Shown here one piece after another: positions 46,809-55,917 of a DNA stretch of 64,000 nucleotides; position 1 is the first letter of the stretch; each line of letters starts with the position of its first letter. A program made the translations under genes and the position numbers. Origin of the DNA: Forficula auricularia (lineage: Eukaryota; Arthropoda; Insecta; Dermaptera; Forficulidae); NCBI GenBank assembly GCA_024734495.1, contig JALMQS010000618.1, forward strand, positions 62,001 to 126,000. Reading direction: 5' to 3'. Under the pieces are notes generated by a model. It was not told where the DNA came from, made no database searches, and saw nothing but the letters and a program-made list of their open reading frames with translations.

Positions 46809-46901
46809 CCTGTCATCTGATTGGCCATCCCAGCCCCTCCATTTACCATCTACCTTTGGTTAGTGGTAAAAAGCATTTACTTTGCGACATACAACCGGCC
46901 C
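46809..46901. mobile_element. PIF/Harbinger-type MITE, right half only
   Basis: From CCTGTCATCTGATTGGCC to CATACAACCGGCCC, followed by TTA. The left half is missing. It matches the right halves of 53557-53750 and 60203-60368. Confidence 0.75.
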
Positions 46902-47162
46902 TTAGAGGTAAAATAGTTGGTGAAATCCCTGGTTCGAATTTTATCAAATTTGACAGCGAAGGGGTGCTGAGCGTTCGAAAACTGAGTGTTTCTCGTAAAG
47001 AGGGCTTTTGGGGGGTAATTGATTTCAGCTCGACTGAACAGACACCATGGTACAGGGAAAGGGCAGAAAATGTTTTTCGGTGACCCAGGGAGTCGAGTGA
47101 GTTAGTTAGGGCCGGGTCTCCTATTTGATTGTTTTTTTATAAAAGATGTATACTGTATAGGT
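46902..47162. other. Less AT-rich unclassified segment
   Basis: Contains B-box-like GGTTCGAATTTT (46931-46942) and CCCAGGGAGTCGAGTGAG. A 75-codon frame (46856-47083) overlaps the MITE end and is a shadow. It may be part of an unrecognised SINE. Confidence 0.3.
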
Positions 47163-47703
47163 ATATATATATATTAGAGTGGTTTTAGAGGATATGGGAA
47201 ATTTCAAATTATTCGAAAATCAACGGGACAACCCGGGAACTAGTTCGTATATATAAAAAACTAATAACTGTAAATTTTGAGATATATCGAACATCGCGTA
47301 ACCGAGCCGAATTCCCTCTAAAGTATGAAAAAGTAGGTTTTTTCATTTTGGTCCACCCAATTTTAAACGGCCGGTTTTATTATTAACCATTGAAGAGTAT
47401 CGCAAGAAATTTTAATAAAATGATAGGTATCTAGAAAATGTACAAAATTTTGAAATATACACATATGATATAACTAAAAAATCCATAGCTCCGTCAATTT
47501 TAGTCCGAATTCCGTTTAATATAAGGGTGGGAAAAAATTAAAAAACCTACTTTTTCAAACTTTACAGGGCTACTGCTCAATTACGCGATGTTTGATATTG
47601 CTGAAAATCTAGAGTTATTAGTTTTTCATCAATACGAACAAGTTTCAGGGTCGTCTCGTTGATTTCCACATACTTCTAAAATAAGAACCACTCTAATATA
47701 TAT
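47163..47703. repeat. Foldback element, about 540 bp
   Basis: Arms of about 190 bp start TATATATTAGAGTGGTT and end in its inverse. Shared inner blocks are AAAACTAATAACT, AACATCGCGTAA and GAAAAAGTAGGTTTTTT. The centre is single copy. Non-coding MITE of unknown superfamily. Confidence 0.8.
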
Positions 47704-47862
47704 GTTTATTTGCATCAAACAGAGGACAACCTCATTGATTTCTCTTTATGAAGAAAAAATAATACTTGAAAATATGGATACAAAGTTTAGTCTATATATA
47801 GAACACTCGATCTCAAAGGTGTCTTTTTCCAGCTATTACTTACTATTGTCTTTAAGGCCTTT

Positions 47863-48147
47863 TCAAGATATCTTGGTGAAGTGAGCTATCAGGGTAGTTT
47901 CTTGTCTTCCTTTTCTACGTAGATTGTCTAAGAGCTTCAACCAATTAACTATTACATAATGATGTGCCAATTGCATTTGGTAAGCTTCGTACTTATCATT
48001 GTTCCTGATTCTAAACATGCCATATGTGCGGATTTGATATGGCTTGTCGAGAGCATCTGCGAAATGTTGTATGTAGCCAGTTATCTGTATTTTACCCAGA
48101 CATTTGAGTGTTATTTTTAAACCGAAAGATTGAATCGATTCCATCAA
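47863..48147 (-). CDS. Unrecognised 94-codon frame, low confidence
   Basis: It starts MMESIQSFGLKITLK and ends AHFTKIS. Residue mix is more protein-like than the other chance frames here, and the flanking 48150-48330 is also less AT-rich, with another short minus-strand frame containing AHFIENWTE just upstream. I recognise no family, promoter or splice pattern. It may be part of a decayed mobile element. Confidence 0.15.
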   Translation of the reverse strand: MMESIQSFGLKITLKCLGKIQITGYIQHFADALDKPYQIRTYGMFRIRNNDKYEAYQMQLAHHYVIVNWLKLLDNLRRKGRQETTLIAHFTKIS

Positions 48148-48330
48148 AAGGTTTTCATTAAGTACATATTTTTTTTACTCCGTCCAGTTCTCGATGAAGT
48201 GAGCCTTGTAAGGTTTCCTAAGAGGTCTGCTTGTTGTCTTGGATCTTCTCTGCGCCTCCCACATCGACAGGCCGGCTGTCATTAATATTCCCAAATTACA
48301 CACAACGTGTGATCGAAGATTAGCGAGGCA

Positions 48331-48680
48331 AACCATCTAACATGTGTGGAGAGGGAAACCTTGCCAATGTTACAAGTTATCACAAGATAAAAAAAACAAC
48401 AACAACCAGAGAGAACAAGTTCAAATAATCAAATTCAAATATCTCAATATTATTATTTTGGATGTTGTGTTATTCTATTAAATAAATTTTAATTAATCCA
48501 GAGATTATTTTTTTTGAACATGAAAAAACATTCGGATTAGTCATTTCGATTTATGGTTTTTCGATCTGTTAACAAAGAATTGTGTAATTAATCTAAACCT
48601 CGACTTAAAAATATTAATTTATAATGTCAATAGTAGAAGGATTTGATTTTATAAGAAATAACACTTAAATCTTTCTCTGC
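48331..48680. other. No gene seen
   Basis: AT-rich, nothing recognised. Confidence 0.4.
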
Positions 48681-48684
48681 ATAA

Positions 48685-49391
48685 GGGAGTTTGGGACTGT
48701 TTATAATTTTTATAAGAAAATTCTAAATTTTTTAACATCGAATCATTGATGTATTAAATATTTATTCCAGAAATTTGAAGTTGATGATGAAATAAATTAT
48801 TGAAAATTGTCCTTTTAACATGGAAGTAAATGGACCGAGCTTTTAAAAGGGCTATAACTTCTATACAAATTGTACTATTTTCAACAAATTTATACAGATC
48901 CATAATTCAACTTTTATGAATCGAATGATACAATTTTCAATAGATTTGACAGTCTAGTTAATTAGTTATTCATAAATGTAAAAATAAAAGGTTTTATTCA
49001 GAGCCAACAGAATATAACAAAAGCACTAGTGTAGAATACCAACTCTATTTCTTGAAATCGTTTTTGTGTTAAATAAATGTTTTTATAATGAGAAAAAATT
49101 TTCATCAATAAAAAGTTATTTGCTGCCAACAGAATATGGCAAAAGCACTAGTGTGGAATTTCAATACTATTTGTTGAAATCGATTATATGTTAAATAAAT
49201 GTTTTTATAAAGAAGAAATTTTTCTCAATATTCTTTTTATTAATATTATCAAAATAAAGATTTTTATTCGAAATTAACCTCATTATTAAACATTTTTTAT
49301 TAAAAAATTTGGTATGCAGAAGTTGTCACTCTGGAGAAATACAAAAGATTTTCCGAAGATCAAACAGAAAGATAAGCTGTCCCGAATTCCC
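48685..49391. mobile_element. piggyBac-type MITE, copy 2 (reverse orientation)
   Basis: The ends GGGAGTTTGGGACTGTTTA and AGCTGTCCCGAATTCCC are inverted. TTAA follows the right end and ATAA precedes the left. An internal direct duplication of about 115 bp (GCCAACAGAATAT...TTTTTATAA) makes this copy longer than the others. Confidence 0.8.
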
Positions 49392-49395
49392 TTAA

Positions 49396-50334
49396 GTTTC
49401 GAATTTCGTAGCTCTGAGACTTATGGCTGCGAAACGCAAGGGTACGTACATACGACCAACTGATTTTTGGTCACTTTTTAGCCTCTGAGGACCACAATAT
49501 CCGGTTTTATGTCCTACATCCAGTTTCAAACTATTAAGGGCATCGACTCCTTCCACCTAGATGTCACAAAATGAATTTAACTTTTTTCATCTCTGAGATA
49601 CAAGATCTCAAACAGTCAAGACCCTGGCAGGCGATCACAATACTTCACATTATATTCTATAGAAAATAAATGTGAAAGTAATTATATTCTATAGAATATA
49701 AATGTGAGTAAAAAATTAATTTTTAACATTGAAATAGTTCAAATTGCCGATAGAAGTAAACTTTAAATTCTTAAGAAAATCACAAGAGATTTTCATTTAC
49801 TAGCGATGGATTGGATTATGATCTTTTATATTTGCTGTTTTCATTCAGAGTATGAATTTAAAGTCTACTTCTATTGCCAATGGGGACTCTTATGTTTTTA
49901 ACATTTGAAAAAATTCAAAAGTAAATGAAAAGCAGAATCGATTAAAGATTTGCCGCGACATATAGAGAGCAATTTATCACAAGCAGCGAGCGATGCCTAT
50001 AATTCTCGTCTGAGTGAAATCCGAGCCTCTCAGGTTCTTAATGATTGTTTATCCACCCGTTTTGACCTTTTTCGCGTTGCTCAATTAGTCATTTGTTTTT
50101 TGTTTGTAAGAGATTCCGTTTCGCTGATCTGATAATTATTTATTAGTCGAAACCATATCAACGGGTGTAAAGTGATCGCTTCTTAAGTCAACCAGTCACT
50201 TCTGAGAAGAAGATCTATTTGGACTCAGTATGGGGCAAATCGATCGTTAAGTTAACAGCCGTTAAATGGACAGCTTGAAGGTTACCAGAAGAAAATCAGG
50301 ACAGAGAGAAAAAACCATCCACAGATATAAATCT
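49396..50334. other. No gene; less AT-rich island at 49935-50320
   Basis: Near 49735-49800, CAAATTGCCGATAGAAGTAA and TCACAAGAGATT are fragments of the 50-56 kb mosaic. The island contains CGCGTTGCTCAATTAGTC and CAAATCGATCGTTAAGTTAA and has no repeat match. A 60-codon frame there is unrecognised. Confidence 0.35.
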
Positions 50335-51345
50335 TAAGGGGTGGTTTTTAATTATCATCAATAAAATAAACACGAATCTCTATATATAGACATTTTACTT
50401 AAGAAGACAACTTTAATAAAATGGAATAAAAACGAAAACTTTTTCAAAACTCGGTATAAGTTCTGTGTATTTTTTAGTGGTTTAGCTATTTTTGTCAGCG
50501 AATGACTTGTACTAGGGAGTTGAAACTTATATTAAGGGTTGTTTTTATGAGAGATTTCAAGCTGCCAATAGCAATAGAATTTTCTAAAAAATAATTAATA
50601 ATAATCCATTCAATCTCAGATCTAATAGATGACATCCTCTTGGGATTTGTTAAGGTTGTTATTTGATTACCATCAATAAAATAAAGATGAAACTCTATCT
50701 ATAGTATATTTTACTTAAGAAGTTGTCAACTTGACAAAAATTAAATTGAACTAAAAAGAGAAACCTATTTTAAAACTCGGTACGTTCTAAATAAATTTTA
50801 GTGGTTTAGAATTTTTTGTCAGCGAATGACTTGTGCAAGGCAGTTGTAACTTATATTAAGAATTGTTTTTTTACGAAAGAGTCCAAGCTGCCGGTTGAAA
50901 TAGATTTAAATTTTCTGAGAAACAACCCTTCTGACATATAATTAAAAATGATCCGTTCTATTTCGGATCTAATAGATGACACCCTCTTGTGATTTTCTTA
51001 GTTAGTTCTTTTTAATTATCATCATTAAAATAAAGACAAAACTCTATCTATAGTCTATTTTACTTAAGAAGTTATCAACTTGAAAAAAAAATTAAATTAG
51101 AGTAAAAAGAAAACGTTTTTCAAAACTCGGTAGGATTAAGGAATTTTTTTCAATCAAAGGTTGTTTTTAAATCGACAATAAAATAAAGATGAAACTCAAT
51201 CTATTGTCTATTTTATTTAAGAAATCGTCAATTTGAATAAAATTAAATTGGAATAAAACCTGAAAACTTACTTAAAACTCGGTACGTTCTGTGCAAAATT
51301 TCGTTATTAGAATTTTTTGTCGGCAAATGACTTCTATTAGTCGGT
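50335..51345. repeat. Tandem array, about 310-350-bp units
   Basis: Units start near 50342, 50652, 51002 (truncated) and 51160. Each has TTATCATCAATAAAATAAA, CTATTTTACTTAAGAAG, CAAAACTCGGTA, GTCAGCGAATGACTTGT, GAAACTTATATTAAG, and TCAGATCTAATAGATGACA followed by TTGTGATTTTCTTA. The last block is the reverse complement of a block in the 53.5-55.9 kb array. Diverged single units appear near 8.65 and 32.05 kb. Confidence 0.8.
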
Positions 51346-51946
51346 TGAAACTTAGAGCAGAGCTGTAAGCTATTTACAAAAATGTGCATGCCTAATTTCA
51401 GCTTATTAGCTAAAACTGTTCGCTAACTCTATGATAACCTGATTTTTGTTTCTTTTTCAAACGAAAGTTGTATCTAAAGCTAAAGAACTTGAAACAGGCG
51501 GATTCATTGTTTAAGATGGTCGATTTCCATCTCAGAGACTGTGGAGTTTAAGTCACAAGAATGAATTTCTGACTCCTACCCTCAATCACACAAAGCAGTA
51601 TCCGTTTGGGGCGAAGGACCCAAAATTTATTTTTAAAAAATCTAATGTTAAATTTGAAAAATAACGAAAATGATGCCGTATTTGATTAACTTTGCAAAAA
51701 AAAAAGCTAAGTTTAATAAAATTAAAAAAAATGAAATGTACTTTTTTGGACATCTCCTGGTTGAAGTTCCACTGGTAGGTAATTATATTGAATTTAATCA
51801 AAATATTCAAAAGAAATCTCTAATGTGATGAAATCCTTTTTTGATCATTTTCTCCAAATAATTCTAACGAATTTTTAAATATTTTCGGTATTTACCAAAA
51901 AATAAAAAAAATTATTATTATTATTATTTAAGAAATTTATGCTTAA
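51346..51946. other. No gene seen
   Basis: AT-rich, with an (ATT)n tract just before the Helitron end. Confidence 0.4.
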
Positions 51947-52849
51947 CTAGCTGCAAGCCCGCCTTCGGCGGCCCTCTTGCTAGCCAGAGGGCAGGCCCAC
52001 ACACACAGCACACCACCACCCGCACCCCACCCACCTCGGACCCCGCACCCCATCCACCCCGGACCCCACCCCGCGCCCTCCAACTCTGCGCACCACACCC
52101 CCGCTATGCCCCCTGGACTCCACCCCGCACCACCCCCTGCACCCCCACCCTACTCCGCCTCACCCCACCCCCATTCCCACCCCTGCACCCAGTTTTTGCA
52201 TTTCTAGCCCTCTAGTGACCCACAGATTATGTATACAAAATTTGGTTGAGTTTGGCCCAAGAGAAAGAATTTTCATTTTTTGACCCCCCCATTTTGGGTG
52301 GTTAGTTTTTGCATTTCTAGCTCTCTAGAGGCCCAGAGATTATGTATACAAAATTTGGTTGAGTTTGTTCCAAGGGCAAGAATTTACATTTTTTCACTCT
52401 CCCCCCCTTTTTGGGAGGTTTTTTGGGGAAATTTTTTTAAACAAAAGTTGTTAGAAATCATATTCCCTACAATTATTTATCATAAAATTTGCTGTAGGGT
52501 AATAGTTTAGGAGTTATTTGATAATTTTTATTCGTGCGCCCCCCCCCCCAAACCTCCTTCCGGGGTCAAAATATCAAAACGTTATATAGCTAAAAACGTA
52601 AGTTAGAAGACATCTGATGTAAATATGGAATTTCATAATAATCCCTTCAGCCGTTTTTACGTGAATCGTGAGTAACTTTTCGGAAACCACTGAAACTGAC
52701 AGACATACATACAGACATACAGACATATATACAGACAGAAATTTTGTTGAGGGTGTTTTCGTTCATAACTTTGCTTGAAACGTGTGCAACCAAAATTTGG
52801 CGTGATTTGGAGCAATGTACAAACAAAACCTTAATTTTATATATATAGA
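51947..52849 (-). mobile_element. Non-autonomous Helitron, reverse strand, 0.9 kb
   Basis: Read on minus: 5' TCTATATATATAAAATTAAG preceded by A; 3' hairpin CCGCC-GAA-GGCGG, about 10 nt, then CTAG followed by T. The ends match the 11633-12734 copy. Contents: a C-rich tract (51985-52195), two units of the X/Y shared core (52195-52400), a CAGACATA microsatellite (52701-52735) and ACTTTGCTTGAAACGTG. No Rep/helicase frame. Confidence 0.8.
51985..52195. repeat. C-rich low-complexity tract
   Basis: About 210 bp of CCACCC/CCCCGCACC-type sequence in a genome that is otherwise AT-rich. It leaves a 76-codon Pro/His-rich frame open, which is compositional. Confidence 0.8.
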
Positions 52850-53490
52850 TATCCCGGATTTTTTTTTAATTTTGCAAATATAAAACTTATAAATTTCGTT
52901 TATTTGTGCTTCAATTAAAAGCCAAATGATTTTAACTATACTCAAACTTTTCTTCCTTTCTTCAGAAGGCGCTTTTTTTTTTTTTTATTTAAAATGAACC
53001 AACCCTTTCAAAAAAGATCACGATTAACCAATTCGTAATACTTAAGCGAAACATCTTACTTTTAGACTCATTTGGTTAACTTGATGATATAGGTGTATCA
53101 TTAGTGAGGCCGGACCCGAAAGCGCTTGTAATTCCGTAAGGGTTGGTCGTCGAAGATAAAGCGACATTGTTAATGGGCCTCGATTAAAAACGGAGGACTC
53201 TGATTAAAGAGTCCAGGGGCAAGACGCCATTTGCATTCGTACCCTACGGCTTTTGATTAGCTTAATTTGCCTCGGCTGTGAACCTGCGATCACAGGGGGT
53301 AATTAATATCTAATGGACAGTTACAAGGAATTTTACATTCTGTTAGCAGTCGAGCCCCTCCACAAGACCACCTCGACAATACATGACAGAATTATTAAGT
53401 AGCGAGTTGGCTTTCACACCTCCCTCTCAGTTGTTAATTACTAACCAGAAAAAATTGCCAAAAATCATTCTTTCGGTATAGATAAAAATA
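52850..53490. other. Single-copy, less AT-rich island (53100-53400)
   Basis: No frame and no repeat match. It contains CCTCGGCTGTGAACCTGCG, GGGGGTAATTAATATC and TTTTGATTAGCTTAATTTGC. Homeodomain-type TAATTA words cluster here. Candidate regulatory element by composition only. Confidence 0.35.
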
Positions 53491-53556
53491 AAATTCCGGC
53501 CAAAATATCCCTGTGATATATTTATTCAATCTCCCACCGACGTTTCGGACCCTTAA

Positions 53557-53750
53557 GGGCCGGTTGTATGTCGCAAAGTAAATGCTTTTACCACTAACAC
53601 AGGGTAGATGGTAAATGAAGGGACTGGGAGGGCCAATCAGATGCCAGGACTGTCAGTGCCTATCATCTGATTGGCCATCCCAATCCCTCCATTTATCATC
53701 TACTCTGTGTTAGTGGTAAAAAGCATTTACTTGCGACATACAACCGGCCC
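53557..53750. mobile_element. PIF/Harbinger-type MITE in array junction
   Basis: GGGCCGGTTGTATGTCGC and GCGACATACAACCGGCCC ends, with TAA on both sides (53554-53556, 53751-53753). Adjacent monomer junctions read CCCTTAAG uninterrupted, so the 3-bp duplication is confirmed by an empty site. The arms (GTAAATGCTTTTACCACTAA...) are almost the full element. Confidence 0.9.
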
Positions 53751-54042
53751 TAAGATGTTCGAATTAAATGGCGAAAGTTTTTTTGGAAGATTTTATATTT
53801 ATTAACTAGTCTATGCTCTAAATAAGGATACCGAAACGATAGCTGAATAAATATAAGTACGAATTGCCGATAGAAACAAATTCACGAGAGGTTGTCATCA
53901 TTTAGATCCGAGATGGAATGAATTATTTTATATGTATTTATTCAACCTTCCACCGATGTTTCGGACCCTAAATGTGTTCGATTTAAATGGCGAAAGTTTT
54001 TGGAAAAATTGATATTTTTATTAACTATTTTACTTAGGGAAA

Positions 54043-54262
54043 GTGGTGTGGGTTTTAGGTGAAACATGATATTAATTAATAAAGTAAAGGGAGTCTAGTT
54101 TCACAATGAAAGAAATAAAACTCAAAGAGTCTTATACAGACCGTTTTTAATCTGTAAACTCCTGATGATGGACTAATAACCCGAAATATATTGAGTCTGT
54201 ATAAACCTCTTTGAGTTTTATTTCATTCGTTGTGAAACTACACTCACTTTACTTTATTAATT
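54043..54262. mobile_element. Palindromic insert in monomer M2, with module
   Basis: Other monomers run straight from TATTAAC into TAGCC/AAGCC. Here about 0.23 kb intervenes, with inverted ends AATTAATAAAGTAAAGGGAG / CACTTTACTTTATTAATTA and inner AAAACTCAAAGAG / CTCTTTGAGTTTT. It carries the module at 54162-54186 (CTGATGA-T-GG...CCC-GAAA). Confidence 0.7.
54162..54186 (+). ncRNA. Hammerhead-like core module
   Basis: CTGATGA, T, short GG/CC stem, GAAATATATTGAG. The stem is only 2-3 bp, the weakest of the CTGATGA set. Confidence 0.3.
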
Positions 54263-54285
54263 ATTTTTATTAACAAGCCTATGCT

Positions 54286-54315
54286 CTGAAGAAGGATACC
54301 ATCGAAGATCCGAAA
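54286..54315 (+). ncRNA. Hammerhead-like core in monomer M2
   Basis: CTGAAGA, A, stem GGAT/ATCC, GAAACGACAGCTG. Equivalent cores in sister monomers: 54650-54679 (GGAT/GTCC, with a G-U pair) and 55561-55590 (GG/CC). M5 and M1 have lost CTGAAGA. Confidence 0.4.
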
Positions 54316-54356
54316 CGACAGCTGAATAAATAAGTACTATTTATAAGGACTATTTG

Positions 54357-54475
54357 AAGCCCTGAAGAAGTCGGCAAAGTCGACGAAACGTTGGTGGATA
54401 AATAAAAAAGTCACACATAAAAAACTTGTCCTTATTTTACCAATATAAACTTTCAAATTATGAATAAATAAGTTC
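54357..54475 (+). repeat. Single-arm fragment of the 447-1140 element, in M2
   Basis: From GAAGCCCTGAAGAAGTCG to CTTTCAAATTATGAATAAAT, matching 1034-1140. The module is at 54362-54388. Next to it the monomer resumes with AGTTCGAATTGCC, so this is an insertion by target-primed or template-switch-like joining. Confidence 0.75.
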
Positions 54476-54815
54476 GAATTGCCAATAGAAACAAAATCAC
54501 GAGAGGTTGTCATCATTTAGATCAGAGATGGGATGAATTATTTTATATTTATTTATTCATCCTTCCACCCATTTCGGACCCTTAAGGAGTTCGAATTAAA
54601 TGGCGAAAGTTTTTTTGGAAGATTTGATATTTATTAACTAGACTATGCTCTGAAGAAGGATATCATCGAGGGTCCGAAACGACAGCTGATTAAATATAAG
54701 TTCGAATTGCCGATAGAAACAAATTCACGAGGGGTTGTCATCATTTAGATCCGAGATGGAATGAATTATTTTATATGTATTTATTCTACCTTCCACTGAT
54801 GTTTCGGACCCTTAA

Positions 54816-55489
54816 GGGGGTTCTGGACTGTTTATCATTTTTATAAGAAAATTCTCAAATTTTTATCATCGAATTATTGATGTATTAAATATTTATTCTT
54901 TAAATTTGAAGTTGATTGTCTGTCCCATGAGCAAGAAATAAATTATTGAAAATTGTCCTTCTAACATGGAAGTAGATGGCCAAAATGAAACATTTGATTT
55001 CTAAGGCCAAAAGTTGTAATAAATAAATAAACATGGAAGTAAATGGAACGAGCTTTTAAAAGGGCTTTAACTTCAAAACAAATTATACCATTTTCAAAAA
55101 ATTTATACAGATCAATAATTCAACTTTTATGAATCGAATGATACTTTTTTTAATAGATTTGACATTCTAGTTAATTAGTTATTCATAAATGTAAAAATAA
55201 AAAGTTATTTGCAGCCAACATAATATACCTAACAAAAGCACTAGTGTAGAATTCCAAGTCTATTTCTTGAAATCGTTTTTGTGTTAAATAAATGTTTTTA
55301 ATAATGAGAAATTTTTTTCTCAATATTCTTTTTATTAATATTATCAAAAGAAAGATTTTTATTCGAAATTAATCTCATTATTAACAATTTTTTTTATTAA
55401 CAAATTTAGTAGGCAGACGTTGTCAGCCTGTAAAAATACGAAGGATTTTTTCGAAGATCAACTATATAGATAAACTGTCCCGAAATTCC
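54816..55489. mobile_element. piggyBac-type MITE, copy 3, in array junction
   Basis: GGGGGTTCTGGACTGTTTA and AAACTGTCCCGAAATTCC ends, with TTAA on both sides (54812-54815, 55490-55493). Sister junctions show a single CTTAAG, proving TTAA duplication. A 60-bp internal insert/duplication (about 54974-55035) repeats ACATGGAAGTA-ATGG. Confidence 0.9.
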
Positions 55490-55917
55490 TTAAGGTGTTC
55501 GAATTAAATAGCGAAAGTTTTTTTTGGAAAATTTGATAATTTTATTAACTAGCCTAGGCTCTGAAGAAGGATAATTTCGAAAACCCGAAACGACAACTGA
55601 ATAAATATAAGTTCGAATTGCTGATATAAACAAATTCACGAGAGGTTGTCATCATTTAAATCCGAGATGAAATTAATTATTTTCTATCTATTTATTTAAC
55701 CTTCCACCGACTTTTCGGACCCTTAAGTTGTTCGAATTAAATGGCGAAAGTTTTTTTGTAAGATTTGATATTTATTAACTAGCCTATGCTCCGGAAGGAT
55801 ATCATCGAGGGTCCGAAACGATAGCTGAATAAATATAAGTTCGAATTGGCGATAGAAACAAAATCACGAAAGGGTGTCATCATTTAGATCCGAGATGAAA
55901 TGAATTATTTTATATGC

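Larger units (their letters stand above)
53491..55917 (+). repeat. Tandem array of about 228-bp monomers with nested insertions
   Basis: Monomers: a partial one to 53555; M1 53755-53968; M2 53969-54586 (two insertions); M3 54587-54815; M4 55494-55727; M5 55728-55917 (truncated). A monomer has TTCGAATTAAATGGCGAAAG, a CTATGCTCTGAAGAAGGAT-type hammerhead-like core, CCGAAACGACAGCTGAATAA, GAATTGCCGATAGAAACAAA, GAGAGGTTGTCATCATTTAG, and CACCGATGTTTCGGACCC, then CTTAAG. Harbinger- and piggyBac-type MITEs occupy the TTAA junctions. Confidence 0.85.

Noticed and set aside
51977..52207. 76-codon Pro/His-rich frame
   Set aside because: Product of a C-rich low-complexity tract inside a Helitron.
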